DNA of 64,000 bases from DASUAS01 sp963819475 (GTDB taxonomy: Bacteria; Actinomycetota; Acidimicrobiia; IMCC26256; DASPTH01): assembly GCA_963819475.1 (NCBI GenBank), contig CAWFWE010000002.1, forward strand, positions 372,001 through 436,000, in the 5' to 3' direction. This document shows, in pieces, positions 6,479-15,767 of the stretch. Both the position numbers and the translations under genes were made by a program. The notes below the pieces were generated by a model. That model saw nothing but the letters and a program-made list of their open reading frames with translations. It made no database searches and was not told the DNA's origin. Numbering within the stretch: position 1 is the first letter of the stretch; each line of letters starts with the position of its first letter.

Positions 6479-9378
6479 CCTTCTTGTTCACCGACATCGA
6501 GGATTCCACCCGTCTGTGGGAGGACTCCCCAACCGACATGGCCGACGCGCTCCGGATCCACGATGCAATCGTCCGCGGCTCCATCGAGCGACACGGCGGA
6601 TACGTGTTCGCCACCGGTGGCGACGGATTCTGCGCGGCGTTCTCGACCGCCCCCGACGCCGCGGCAGCGGCAATCGAATCCCAGGAGCAGTTGCGTGACG
6701 ACGCCGTCGTCGACTTCGCGGTGCGCATGGGACTTCACACCGGCGAGGCGATCCAACGCGACGGGAGCTACTTCGGCAGCGACGTGAACCGTGCGGCACG
6801 GCTGATGTCTCTCGCGCACGGCGGGCAGGTCCTCGTGTCCGACGCAACCGAGGTGTTGCTGCGCGACCGTGCTGTCCTACGACCTCTGGGCGAGCATCGG
6901 CTCCGCGGGCTGCGGGGCCGAATCTCGGTGTACCAGATCGTCGCCGGAGGTCTCGCGACCGAGTTCCCGGTGCTCCGCAGCGTCGACCCCTTCGCCGGCA
7001 ACCTCCCGCAGCAATTGAGCTCACTGGTCGGTCGCGAAGGGATGGTCGCCGAGGTCGCGGACCTCACCCGTTCGAACCGACTCGTGACGCTGACCGGCGT
7101 CGGCGGCGTCGGCAAGACCCGGCTGGCGCTCGAGGTGGGCGCCGAGGTCGCCGGAGAGTTCGCCGACGGGGTGTGGGTGGTCGAGCTGGCATCGATCGGC
7201 GACCCCGCGTCGGTCCCCGCCGCCATCGCCACTGCGCTGGGTATCACGCCCCAGAGCGGGGCGGAACTCATCGACACCGTGGCCGACACGTTGCGAGGTC
7301 GCCGACTCCTCCTCGTCGTGGACAATTGCGAACACGTCCTGGCCGCGACGGGATCGGGCCTCGCCACGATTCTGGGCCGGTCCGGGACCGTCACGGTCAT
7401 CGCGACCTCGCGTGAGCTCCTGGCCGTCGACGGCGAGACACCGTTCGCCGTGGTGCCCTTGACGCTGGAGGGAGGCCCGATCTCCGACGCCGTCACGCTG
7501 TTCGTCGAGCGCGCCCGCGCCGTCCGCCCCGACTTCGGGTTGCGGGAACCCGAGACGGCCAATGCGGTGACCGAGATCTGCATCAACCTCGACGGGCTCC
7601 CGCTCGGCATCGAGCTGGCGGCGTCGCGCATGGCCGCCATGAGCGCGGTCGAGGTGCGGGACCGGCTCGCGGATCGGTTCCGGCTGTTGCAGGGGACGAG
7701 CCCCGCGCCCGAACGACACCTCACCCTCGGTCATGCCGTCGAGTGGTCCTACGACCTCCTGACCGACGACGAGCAGCACCTGCTCCGCCTGGCCTCCGTC
7801 TTCGCCGGGGGCTTCGATCTGGCGAGCCTGTACGCGGTCACCGACGCTGCCGACGAGGTCGAAGTGCTCCGGCACCTCGATTCGCTGGTCCGCAAGTCGC
7901 TCGTGGTCGCGGACCACACCGCCACCCGGACGCGGTACAGCCTGTTCGAGACCATCCGTCAGTTCGCCGAGGACCGGCTCGCCCAGGCAGGCCATGTCGA
8001 ATCGTCACACGCTCGGCACGCCCGGTACTTCGCGCAGCAGGCGGCCGGCCGCTGGGAGCACTGGAACGGCCCCGGCTGGCGTGACGCGGTCGACTGGGTA
8101 GAGGTGGAGCTGGGCAACCTGCGCGGGGGATATCAGTGGAGCGCACGGCACAACGAACTCGCGGTGGCCACCGACATCGCCGCGCACGCCGCGTTGATTG
8201 GCTTCTCTGTGCAGCTGTTCGAGACGCTCGCCTGGGCCGAGGAGCTGCTCGAGCCCGCGTCGGCTGCCGACGTCACGCGTCTCCCCCGCCTGTACACGGG
8301 CGCCGGCTTCGCGTGTTTCGCCGGACGCGCGGAGGCCGCTCGCGCGAACGCGCATCGAGCGACGGAGCTGGAGATGGACTCCCGCTACGACGCGTGCGAA
8401 CCCGGGTACGCGTCGTTCGTGGAGGCGCTCGCCAGCGTGTATTGCGGCGATCTCGACCGGTACGTCGAGCTCACCGGCGCGGTGGCGCGCCGCTACGGCC
8501 GCGATCGGGGCTACGGGCTGGCCGCGTACGTCGACGGCCTGCAGTCGTGCGGTCGCATCGAGGAGGCACTGGCGCTCACGGAGGAGTCCGTCGCGGCGGC
8601 GAGGTCACTCGGCAACCCCTACTGGATCTCCTATGCGCTCTGGATCGCGGGGATGGCCTTCTCGAAGGCAGACGTGCGTCGCGCGTTCGCGGCCTGGGAC
8701 GAGGGCGTCGCGTTTGTCCGCGAACAGCGCGTCCACTTCTTCGAAGGCTTCCTCGCTCGCGACGCGGCACGGTTGCACACCACTGACGGCGATCCGCTCA
8801 CCGCGCTGATGCTGTTCGCCGAGGCGGTGAGCGCGTTCCAGCGCGCCGGCAACGTGCCGCAGCTCGTGATCACGCTGGCCAGCGTGCCCGCACTGTTCGA
8901 ACGACTCGATCGTCCGGTGCCGGCAATGGTGATCCTCGGCGCGCTGTCTCGGGAACCGACGACCCTCCACCACGTCCCCGAGCTGCGGGACCTCGACGAT
9001 CGCGTCCGCCGCGCGCTCGGCGGGAAGCGCGCCGACGAGTTGACGGCGGAGGGCGCGGAACTCGATCTGGGGCAGGCCGCCGTGTACGCCCGTGAGCAGC
9101 TCGACGTCGCCCGCCGCGACCCGAGCCCTCCGACGAGCCAGCCTCGGCCCGGCGGCTTGAGCCGGCGCGAGCTCGAGGTCCTCCGCTTGATGGCCGACGG
9201 CCACACTGCGGGCGAGATCGCGGCGCAGCTGTTCATCTCCGCGAGAACCGCCGAGCACCACACCCAGCACATTTATACGAAGATCGGCGTGTCGAGCCGC
9301 GCTGCGGCGACCCGGTGGGCCCTCAATCACGGCGTCGTCGCGGGGGCTGACGGCGACGCGAAACCACGAAATGGGTAG
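6448..9378 (+). CDS. Class III cyclase - STAND ATPase - TPR - LuxR regulator
   Basis: A 976-residue multidomain regulator. Residues 1-165 are a class III nucleotide cyclase domain with metal-binding Asp (FLFTDIEDSTRLW), a GGDGF turn and the DVNRAARL helix. About residues 190-480 are a STAND/NB-ARC ATPase with Walker A GVGGVGKT and Walker B LLLVVDNCEH. TPR-like helices follow, and residues 904-965 are a LuxR-type HTH (LSRRELEVLRLMADGHTAG). I choose ATG 6448 over longer starts because the protein then begins with the canonical cyclase N-terminus and TACCGT (6436-6441) lies six bases upstream. Whether the cyclase makes cAMP or only senses nucleotides cannot be told. Confidence 0.9.
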   Translation: MALQLPGGTVTFLFTDIEDSTRLWEDSPTDMADALRIHDAIVRGSIERHGGYVFATGGDGFCAAFSTAPDAAAAAIESQEQLRDDAVVDFAVRMGLHTGEAIQRDGSYFGSDVNRAARLMSLAHGGQVLVSDATEVLLRDRAVLRPLGEHRLRGLRGRISVYQIVAGGLATEFPVLRSVDPFAGNLPQQLSSLVGREGMVAEVADLTRSNRLVTLTGVGGVGKTRLALEVGAEVAGEFADGVWVVELASIGDPASVPAAIATALGITPQSGAELIDTVADTLRGRRLLLVVDNCEHVLAATGSGLATILGRSGTVTVIATSRELLAVDGETPFAVVPLTLEGGPISDAVTLFVERARAVRPDFGLREPETANAVTEICINLDGLPLGIELAASRMAAMSAVEVRDRLADRFRLLQGTSPAPERHLTLGHAVEWSYDLLTDDEQHLLRLASVFAGGFDLASLYAVTDAADEVEVLRHLDSLVRKSLVVADHTATRTRYSLFETIRQFAEDRLAQAGHVESSHARHARYFAQQAAGRWEHWNGPGWRDAVDWVEVELGNLRGGYQWSARHNELAVATDIAAHAALIGFSVQLFETLAWAEELLEPASAADVTRLPRLYTGAGFACFAGRAEAARANAHRATELEMDSRYDACEPGYASFVEALASVYCGDLDRYVELTGAVARRYGRDRGYGLAAYVDGLQSCGRIEEALALTEESVAAARSLGNPYWISYALWIAGMAFSKADVRRAFAAWDEGVAFVREQRVHFFEGFLARDAARLHTTDGDPLTALMLFAEAVSAFQRAGNVPQLVITLASVPALFERLDRPVPAMVILGALSREPTTLHHVPELRDLDDRVRRALGGKRADELTAEGAELDLGQAAVYAREQLDVARRDPSPPTSQPRPGGLSRRELEVLRLMADGHTAGEIAAQLFISARTAEHHTQHIYTKIGVSSRAAATRWALNHGVVAGADGDAKPRNG

Positions 9379-9485
9379 GTCTACCGATGCCGTACCCGAG
9401 GGCCGGCCGGAGAATGACCCCTACGCCGACCGAACCCGATCGGCCGACAGAGAGATCCACCGCGATCCTGCTGAAAGGGGATGTC

Positions 9486-9758
9486 ATGATCCTGGCGACA
9501 ACGATGGTCGAGGACGTCGACCGCTTCCTGGACGTGTTCGGTACCAAGGGCGCCGAGAAGCGCGCACTTCACGGGTCCAAGGGCTCGACGGTGTTCCGCG
9601 ACCCCACCGAGGAGAACCGGGTCTGGGCCCTGTTCGACTGGGACGAAGCGGGCTGGGCGAGCTTCGTGTCCGACCCCGACGTCCCGCCCATCCTCGAGGA
9701 AGCCGGGCACGTCGGCGCGCCGCAGGCCGCGCTCCTCGTCGGCTCCTACGACGCGTGA
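9486..9758 (+). CDS. Small uncharacterised alpha/beta protein (dimeric barrel-like)
   Basis: A 90-residue protein starting at ATG 9486, five bases after GAAAGGGG. The sequence (TTMVEDVDRFLDVFGTKGAE, VFRDPTEENRVWALFDWDE, ASFVSDPDVPPILEEAG) matches a recurrent small family resembling dimeric alpha-beta barrel proteins, in which a strand containing W/F residues is followed by a helix with a DP motif. It ends 11 bp before the substrate-binding protein gene and is probably cotranscribed with it downstream of the cyclase regulator. Function unknown. Confidence 0.65.
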   Translation: MILATTMVEDVDRFLDVFGTKGAEKRALHGSKGSTVFRDPTEENRVWALFDWDEAGWASFVSDPDVPPILEEAGHVGAPQAALLVGSYDA

Positions 9759-9769
9759 GGAGGACGACG

Positions 9770-10891
9770 ATGAGCAGGTCCGACAACCGACCGACCCGTG
9801 TCGGCATGATCACCGACCAGACCGGCGCACTGTCCTTCATGGGCGTCGCCAACGTCAACGTCGCCAAGATGGTGGTCGAAGACATCAACGCCCGCGGTGG
9901 ACTCCTCGGTCGCCCGGTCGAGCTGTTCCTCGAGGACAGCGCGACCGACGACGCCGTGGCGGAGGCCGTGGCGGCGAAGCTCGTCGAGCAGATCGACGTC
10001 GACGTCGTCATCGGCGGCATCTACAGCTCCACGCGCCAGGCGATCAAGGGACCGGTGGTCGACCGGGCAGAGACGCTCTACCTGTACCCCGAGCAGTACG
10101 AGGGGCAGGAGTGCCACCCCTTGATCTTCTGCACCGGCCCGGTGCCGGCGCAGCAGGTCGAGCCCTTCTTCCCGTGGTTGATGCGCGAGACGGGGGTACG
10201 GCGCTTCTATCTGCCCTCGGCCGACTACATCTGGCCTCGCACGTTGAACAAGAAGGTCCATGAAGTCGTCGGCGCAGAGGGTGGCGAGGTCGTCGGCGAG
10301 GAGTACTTCCCGATGGACCACATGGACTACGAGCAGGTGGTCGAGCACATCATGGCGAGCGGTGCCGATGCCGTGTTCAACACCATCGTCCCGCCCGGGC
10401 TGACGCCGTTCCTCGAACAGCTGCACCGTGCCGGCTTCACCGAACGGGGCGGGCAGATCGTGTGCACCTACTTCGACGAGAACTTCCTGAACCTGGTACC
10501 GGCCGACCACGTCGAGGGCCTCTACGGGTGCCTCGACTACTACCGCGGTGTCGAGGACCCGTTCAGCATCGAGCTGCTCAACCGCTACGACAGCCTCTTC
10601 CCGGGGAGCGCCCTGTTCACCGCTGGGAGCGCGTGCACGGGGACGTACCGGGCGCTCAGACTCTGGGAGGCTGCGGTCCGCGAGGCTGGTTCCCTGGACC
10701 AGGACGCCGTCATCGCGGCGCTCGACCATGCCCGGATCGAGCAGGGCCCTGGGGGCCCGGCCGAGATGGTGCCGGGTCAGCACCACGTGCGAATGAACAT
10801 GTACATCGCCCGGTCGGAGGGCGGCAGGTTCAAGGTGGTCAGGAACCTGGGCCACATCGATCCGAAAGAATGCGAGGTCGGGAACGCCTGA
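9770..10891 (+). CDS. Type I periplasmic-binding-fold protein without signal peptide (AmiC/UrtA-like)
   Basis: A 373-residue branched-chain amino acid/amide/urea-type ligand-binding protein: ITDQTGALSFMGVANVNVAKM, DINARGGLLGRPVEL, VDVVIGGIYSSTRQAI, later YTYFDEN-like and EGLYGCLDYY segments as in UrtA and AmiC. ATG 9770 lies after GAGGA. There is no signal peptide or lipobox, and no permease or ATPase genes adjoin it, so it is more likely a cytosolic ligand sensor or co-regulator (as AmiC is) than a transport component. A strong stem-loop follows the stop. Ligand class is family knowledge, cytosolic role is inference. Confidence 0.8.
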   Translation: MSRSDNRPTRVGMITDQTGALSFMGVANVNVAKMVVEDINARGGLLGRPVELFLEDSATDDAVAEAVAAKLVEQIDVDVVIGGIYSSTRQAIKGPVVDRAETLYLYPEQYEGQECHPLIFCTGPVPAQQVEPFFPWLMRETGVRRFYLPSADYIWPRTLNKKVHEVVGAEGGEVVGEEYFPMDHMDYEQVVEHIMASGADAVFNTIVPPGLTPFLEQLHRAGFTERGGQIVCTYFDENFLNLVPADHVEGLYGCLDYYRGVEDPFSIELLNRYDSLFPGSALFTAGSACTGTYRALRLWEAAVREAGSLDQDAVIAALDHARIEQGPGGPAEMVPGQHHVRMNMYIARSEGGRFKVVRNLGHIDPKECEVGNA

Positions 10892-10923
10892 CGTCGAGCG
10901 ACGCATCCACCCGAGGTGCGGAA

Positions 10924-10959
10924 CGCGAGGCCGGTCCCTTCCACAGGGCCGGCCTCGCG
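10924..10959 (+). terminator. GC-rich stem-loop terminator
   Basis: An 11-bp perfect inverted repeat (CGCGAGGCCGG / CCGGCCTCGCG) around a 14-nt loop, 33 bp after the stop of the substrate-binding protein gene. There is no T tract, which is usual for terminators in high-GC actinobacteria. Confidence 0.65.
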
Positions 10960-11027
10960 CGGCGACGTACCGGCGACACGCCGGGCGCGACGAACTAGCG
11001 TTCGCGCCGCGGCACAGGAGGGGAACG

Positions 11028-11615
11028 GTGGACCAGGAAGCAGCAAACCAGCTGGCAACCCTGGATTTCGCGGTGCGATCGCTGCGAGAACAGGTCGTCG
11101 CCCTGCAAGACGCGCAGATGGACGTCGTCTCGAACTGCGAGCCCTGGACGGTTCGCCAGTTGGCCAGCCACGCGTTGAACAACCAACTGCTGTGGGCCGG
11201 TGTCGTCACCGGTGAGGAGACGGTCTCGCCCGAGGAGACCATGGGCGCAGTGCCCTACGACGGCGACCTCGCGCACTACGCGGACGACGTGACCGACCGC
11301 AGTCTGGCGATGTGGGGCACCGACGGCGTGCTGGATGCGAACCATGTCACCCCGTTCGGGGAACTGCCCGGATCGGTGGTGATCAACTTCGCCACCATCG
11401 ACGCGTTGTGTCACGCGTGGGATCTGGCGGCGAGCGTGGGTCAGCCGATCGAGTTCGAGGGGGAGATGATCCCGACGATTTCCGTGGTGGTCGCGGCGAC
11501 CTGCACCGATGCCGTGCGCGAGCTTGGCCTCATCAAGCCGGTAGCTCCGACCCCGGCTGACGCCACCGACACCGAACGGCTCATGGCCGCTGCAGGCCGG
11601 TCCATTTCCCGCTGA
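11028..11615 (+). CDS. TIGR03086-type DinB/mycothiol-dependent isomerase-like protein
   Basis: A 195-residue protein of the DinB-like four-helix family known as TIGR03086, related to mycothiol-dependent maleylpyruvate isomerases. Diagnostic features are the first helix with QLATLDFAVRSL, the segment CEPWTVRQLASHALNNQ with a metal-binding His, and ATIDALCHAWDLA with the second His. GTG 11028 follows AGGAGGGG. The metal and fold are family knowledge; the substrate is unknown, although mycothiol-linked chemistry is common in actinobacteria. Confidence 0.8.
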   Translation: MDQEAANQLATLDFAVRSLREQVVALQDAQMDVVSNCEPWTVRQLASHALNNQLLWAGVVTGEETVSPEETMGAVPYDGDLAHYADDVTDRSLAMWGTDGVLDANHVTPFGELPGSVVINFATIDALCHAWDLAASVGQPIEFEGEMIPTISVVVAATCTDAVRELGLIKPVAPTPADATDTERLMAAAGRSISR

Positions 11616-11892
11616 GCAATTTCACGTGTGTGCGATGCGCCTCGCGATGACGCGCCACATACCCCGCGATCAACCTGACAATGATCAGGTACACCACCGT
11701 CCCCGGTCAGTCCGGCGCCAATGGTCGCGCGCTGCGACGGTCAGCGCGGCGCCCCCGACCCGAAGCGTTGAGCACAGACGCAGGCCGCACGTCGCTTGCG
11801 CGCGGTGACCCGCAGCGACGACTGCGAGGATCGTCGTCCGATCTCCTGGTGCGGTCTCGGGCCCGAGGCCTCGCGCGCGTATCGTGCGCGGC

Positions 11893-12159
11893 GTGGTCCG
11901 CAGGCGAGTCGTCGTCGAAGGGCGGGTGCAGGGCGTGGGCTACCGCGCGTCCTGCGCCCGGCGAGCCCAGGCCGCCGGTGTGGGCGGGATGGTGCGCAAC
12001 CTGCCCGACGGGCGGGTCGAGGCGGTCTTCGAGGGCCCGCCGGCCTCGGTCGACGCGCTCGTGGCATGGTGCGAGCACGGCCCGGCGTTTGCCCACGTCC
12101 ACCGTGTTCGCGTCGTCGACGAGTACCCGCGAGGCGAGACCGTTTTCCGCGTCACCTGA
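11893..12159 (+). CDS. acyP: Acylphosphatase
   Basis: An 88-residue acylphosphatase that hydrolyses carboxyl-phosphate bonds such as acetyl phosphate. It shows the phosphate loop GRVQGVGYR with the catalytic Arg, and NLPDGRVEAVFEG with the catalytic Asn, at the expected spacing. I choose GTG 11893 rather than GTG 11884 because TATCGT (11880-11885) lies seven bases before 11893, the spacing seen at other leaderless genes here. It stands alone, convergent with the DUF1697 gene. Confidence 0.9.
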   Translation: MVRRRVVVEGRVQGVGYRASCARRAQAAGVGGMVRNLPDGRVEAVFEGPPASVDALVAWCEHGPAFAHVHRVRVVDEYPRGETVFRVT

Positions 12160-12192
12160 GTCGGGCAGACTCGAGACCCAACTGCTCTTCGG

Positions 12193-12741
12193 TCAACTGT
12201 CGTCGAGCAGCGCCAGCAGCTTCGTCGTGGTCCCCCAACTCCGGATGGTCATGTTGGCGTACTCGGGTGTACCCACGATGCTGGACATGCGGCTCTTCGT
12301 CCGTTCGGCGCTCAGCCGTTCGAAGTAGACGACCCCTCGCCCGGGCCACGCCCGGTCGACGCCCTCACGCAGCTGGACCATCCTCATCACCTGGCTCGCA
12401 GTGAGCGGCGAGCGCAGGAAGATCGCGTCCGAGTGGTGGGTGTCCGGCTCGGCCCCGAAGGACGCGGGCGCTCGTGTGATCACCGATCGCAGTTGAGCGT
12501 GGGACCGGACGACGACCACGAGGGGGAATCCGAGGCGACGCTCGAGCATGCGCTCGACGTCGGCCTCGAGCGACCCGCGCGGCGTGCTCGAACGGAACAG
12601 CACGTTGCCGGACTGGATGAACGTGCTCACGTCGGAGTGGCCCGCGTCCTCGAAAGCCGAGCGCAGCTCGGCCATGGCCACCTGGTTGCGACCGCCGACA
12701 TTGATGCCGCGGAGCAACGCCACGTACCGGGCCGAACCCAT
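12193..12741 (-). CDS. DUF1697 family protein
   Basis: A 182-residue DUF1697 protein, recognised by its highly conserved opening YVALLRGINVGGRNQVAM, the mid-region TFIQSGNVLFRS, and the later WPGRGVVYFERLSAERTKS and PEYANMTIRSWGTTTKL. The full family length is present. AAGGGGTGG precedes the ATG. The biochemical role of the family is unknown; it is widespread in actinobacteria as single genes. Confidence 0.9.
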   Translation of the reverse strand: MGSARYVALLRGINVGGRNQVAMAELRSAFEDAGHSDVSTFIQSGNVLFRSSTPRGSLEADVERMLERRLGFPLVVVVRSHAQLRSVITRAPASFGAEPDTHHSDAIFLRSPLTASQVMRMVQLREGVDRAWPGRGVVYFERLSAERTKSRMSSIVGTPEYANMTIRSWGTTTKLLALLDDS

Positions 12742-12823
12742 ACCACCACCCCTTGCCGACTGGTCGATCTGACCGTATCTCCAAGTCGGGTGGGAGCGTG
12801 GAACGGTGCTCGGAGGAAGCGAG

Positions 12824-14497
12824 TTACGCAGTTTCGACGGCGGCGGCTTTGGTGAGGCCGAGCTCCTCGATGGCGATCTCCCGCATGCGGAACTTCTGGA
12901 TCTTGCCGGTGACCGTCATCGGGAACTCGTCGACGAACTTCACGAACCGCGGCACCTTGAAGTGCGCGAGCCGCTCCCGGCAGAACGCCCGCAGGTCGTC
13001 CTCGCTCACCTCAGTGCCCTCGTGCACCTGCACCCACGCCATGAGCTCCTCGCCCATGCGCTCGTCGGGAACGCCGATCACCTGCGCGCTGCCGACCGCG
13101 GGGTGCTCGAACAGCACCTCCTCGATCTCCCGCGGGTACACGTTCTCGCCGCCGCGGATCACCATGTCCTTGATCCGGCCGACGATGTTGACGTAGCCCT
13201 CGTCGTCCATCACGCCGATGTCGCCGGTGTGCATCCAGCCGGCCACGTCGACCGCCTCGGCGGTCGCCTCGTCGTTGTTCCAATAGCCGCGGATGACGAG
13301 GTAGCCGCGTGTGCAGACCTCGCCCGGCACGCCGACCGGCGCGGTGAGACCGGTGACCGGGTCGACGATCTTGGCCTCAGTGTGCGGCATCACCGTGCCG
13401 ACGGTGCCGACCCGCCGCTCGATGTCGTCGTCGCGCTCGCTCATGAACGACACCGGCGCGGTCTCCGTCATGCCGTAGGCGATGGTGACCTCGGTGCAGT
13501 GCATGTCGCTGATGACGCGCTTCATCACCTCGATCGGGCACGGCGCGCCGGCCATGATCCCGGTGCGAAGCGACGTGAGGTCGAAGTCGTCGAACTGCGG
13601 GTGCCCGAGCAGCGCGATGAACATCGTCGGTACGCCGTAGATGCTCGTGCACCGCTCCTCGGCGATCGCCTCCAGCGTGGACAGCGGCTCGAAGCTGGGC
13701 GCCGGGTACACCATCGTCGACCCGCTCGCGACGCAGCCGAGGTTGCCGATGCCCATGCCGAAGCAGTGGTACAGCGGCACGGGGATGCATACGCGGTCCT
13801 CCGCCGTGTAGCCGAGCGTCTCCGCGATCAGCCGGGCGTTGTTGAGGATGTTGTGGTGGGTGAGCGTCGCGCCCTTCGGGTTGCCGGTCGTGCCACTCGT
13901 GTATTGGATGTTGATCGGGTCGTCGCAGTCGAGCGATGCCTCGCGCTCGCACAGCAGGTCGAGTCCGCCGACGAGGCCGAGGCCGACGAGCTCGGCCCAC
14001 AGCATGTCGTCGACGTGGCCGGCGCGCTCGGTGCCGATGGTGACCACCCGCTCCAGCTCCGGCAGGTCGTCACGCACCTGGGCGAGCATGTCGAGGTAGT
14101 TCGACGTCTTGAACGTCTCGGCGGTGACGAGCAGCCGCACGCCGGACTGGCCGAGCGCGTACGCGACCTCGTTCGCGCGGTACGCGGGGTTGACGACGAC
14201 GAGGATCGCGCCTACCCGTGCACACGCGAGCTGGAGCACGGTCCACTCGGCACGGTTCGGCGACCAGATACCCACACGGTCGCCCTGCTCGATACCGAGC
14301 GCGAGCAGCCCGAGCGCGGCCCGCTCGACCTCCTCGGCCAGCTCCTCCCACGTCCACCGCAAACCCTGGTGACGCGAGACCAGCGCCAGGCCCTCGGGCC
14401 GGCGCGCCAAGGTCGCCGCCAGCGTGGCACCAATCGTGTCGCCGACCAACTGCGTGGCGGCGCTTCCCGAATCGTGCGAAGTGGTCAGTCGGGCCAT
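12824..14497 (-). CDS. AMP-binding acyl-CoA synthetase (fatty-acyl/medium-chain CoA ligase)
   Basis: A 557-residue ANL-superfamily ligase activating a carboxylic acid to acyl-AMP and then acyl-CoA. It has the P-loop YTSGTTGNPKGATLTHHN, the A5 motif IAYGMTET, the A7 motif MHTGDIGVMDDEGY, the hinge GRIKDMVIRGGENVYP and the C-terminal catalytic Lys in TVTGKIQKFRMRE, so it is complete. The start at ATG 14497 gives normal family length. It is divergent from the hydrolase at 14624. Chain-length preference cannot be read from sequence alone. Confidence 0.92.
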   Translation of the reverse strand: MARLTTSHDSGSAATQLVGDTIGATLAATLARRPEGLALVSRHQGLRWTWEELAEEVERAALGLLALGIEQGDRVGIWSPNRAEWTVLQLACARVGAILVVVNPAYRANEVAYALGQSGVRLLVTAETFKTSNYLDMLAQVRDDLPELERVVTIGTERAGHVDDMLWAELVGLGLVGGLDLLCEREASLDCDDPINIQYTSGTTGNPKGATLTHHNILNNARLIAETLGYTAEDRVCIPVPLYHCFGMGIGNLGCVASGSTMVYPAPSFEPLSTLEAIAEERCTSIYGVPTMFIALLGHPQFDDFDLTSLRTGIMAGAPCPIEVMKRVISDMHCTEVTIAYGMTETAPVSFMSERDDDIERRVGTVGTVMPHTEAKIVDPVTGLTAPVGVPGEVCTRGYLVIRGYWNNDEATAEAVDVAGWMHTGDIGVMDDEGYVNIVGRIKDMVIRGGENVYPREIEEVLFEHPAVGSAQVIGVPDERMGEELMAWVQVHEGTEVSEDDLRAFCRERLAHFKVPRFVKFVDEFPMTVTGKIQKFRMREIAIEELGLTKAAAVETA

Positions 14498-14623
14498 GTC
14501 GGCACCCCGCTTCCGCGGCTCCGTCTCCGCCGGAGCCAACGCCGCCCAGCAGACATCGGCGGTCTGCAACGACTCTGCAGGGTACGTGCAATTCGGGCGT
14601 CGCGCGCGCGACAGAATCGTGCC

Positions 14624-15757
14624 GTGCCGATCAACCGTCCGGCGTTCGTCTTCCCGCCACCGAGCGGGCCCTACGGGATCGGCACGGTGACGTATCACTG
14701 GGTGGATGCCGAACGCCGGGAGGTGTTCTCCACCCAACCGGGCGATCGTCGTGAGCTGATGGTGCAGATCTGGTACCCGGCGCACCACGCGCCGTCGGCG
14801 CCGCGGGCTCCGTACATCGAGGCCGAAGGGGTGACGTCGGCATTGGCGGACTTCCTCAGCGTGTCGCCGTCGACCCTCGCGCCCCTCGAACACATCACCA
14901 CCAATGCAGTCGAACACGCGCCGATCGCGGACGACGAAGCCGCTTACCCGGTGCTGATCATGTTGGTGGGGATCAAGGGCAGCTACCGCCAGATCCAGAC
15001 GTTCCAGGTCGAGGAGCTGGTTTCGCACGGCTACGTTGTCGCCGCCATCGACCAGCCGTACTCCGTTGCGATGGTCGTGTTCCCCGACGGCCGCCGCGTG
15101 GCCTACGACGACCGATGGAAGCCTTCGCACAGCGCGTTCATGGACGCTCACATTCCTCATCTCGCGCGCGACGTGAGCTTCACGCTCGATCAGCTCGCCG
15201 CCGTCACTCACGCCGATCCGAACGGCATCCTGACCGGTCGACTCGACGTCGAGCGTGCCGGTCTCATCGGTCATTCTCTGGGCGCGGTCGTCGGGGCGGA
15301 GGCGTGCCGCGTCGATGCGCGTGTGCGCGCGGGGTTGCTGGAGGACGCGTTCATGCCCGCGGACGTCGTGCGCGACGGCTTGGCGCAGCCGATCATGTTC
15401 ATCACGCGTCCTGCTGACAGCATGCGACTCGAACGAGAGGTTGCCGGTGGCTGGCCCGAGTCCGACATCGACGAGACACTGCGCACCATGCGGATCGTGT
15501 ACGAGCACCTGCCCGGCCACGGTTACTACGTGCAGGTCTCCCGGATGTTCCACCTCGACATGACCGACGCGCCATTTCTCTCCGCGCTCGTCGACTGGCC
15601 TGGTCTCGCCGGGCCGCTGGGCGCGGATCGCGCGCACCGGATCGTCAACGCCTACACGCTCGCGTTGTTCGATCGCGAGCTCCGGCACGAACCCGCGCCA
15701 CTGCTCGACGGGCCACCCGAACAGTTCCCCGAGGTGACATTCGAATACCGCGGTTGA
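14624..15757 (+). CDS. Alpha/beta hydrolase, PAF-acetylhydrolase-like
   Basis: A 377-residue hydrolase resembling the platelet-activating-factor acetylhydrolase/chlorophyllase-like group: N-terminal PSGPYGIGTVTYHWVD, then MVQIWYPA, an oxyanion region (VLIMLVGIKGSYRQI), the nucleophile elbow GHSLGAVVGAEA and a late His (MFHLDMTDAPF). GTG 14624 is chosen since the protein then starts just before the family signature. It is divergent from the acyl-CoA ligase with 126 bp between. Cytoplasmic, no signal peptide. Substrate probably a short-chain ester. Confidence 0.8.
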   Translation: MPINRPAFVFPPPSGPYGIGTVTYHWVDAERREVFSTQPGDRRELMVQIWYPAHHAPSAPRAPYIEAEGVTSALADFLSVSPSTLAPLEHITTNAVEHAPIADDEAAYPVLIMLVGIKGSYRQIQTFQVEELVSHGYVVAAIDQPYSVAMVVFPDGRRVAYDDRWKPSHSAFMDAHIPHLARDVSFTLDQLAAVTHADPNGILTGRLDVERAGLIGHSLGAVVGAEACRVDARVRAGLLEDAFMPADVVRDGLAQPIMFITRPADSMRLEREVAGGWPESDIDETLRTMRIVYEHLPGHGYYVQVSRMFHLDMTDAPFLSALVDWPGLAGPLGADRAHRIVNAYTLALFDRELRHEPAPLLDGPPEQFPEVTFEYRG

Positions 15758-15767
15758 AGGCCTGGGA

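Noticed and set aside
11602..11720. Possible 38-residue single-membrane-span peptide on the minus strand
   Set aside because: Hydrophobic stretch VVYLIIVRLIAGYV is attractive, but there is no clear start signal and it overlaps the end of the TIGR03086 gene.
12806..14623. Very long plus-strand frame opposite the acyl-CoA ligase
   Set aside because: It mirrors the ligase codons, lacks any family motif and is Arg/Val/Asp-rich; a high-GC antisense shadow. Only the part from 14624 is real.
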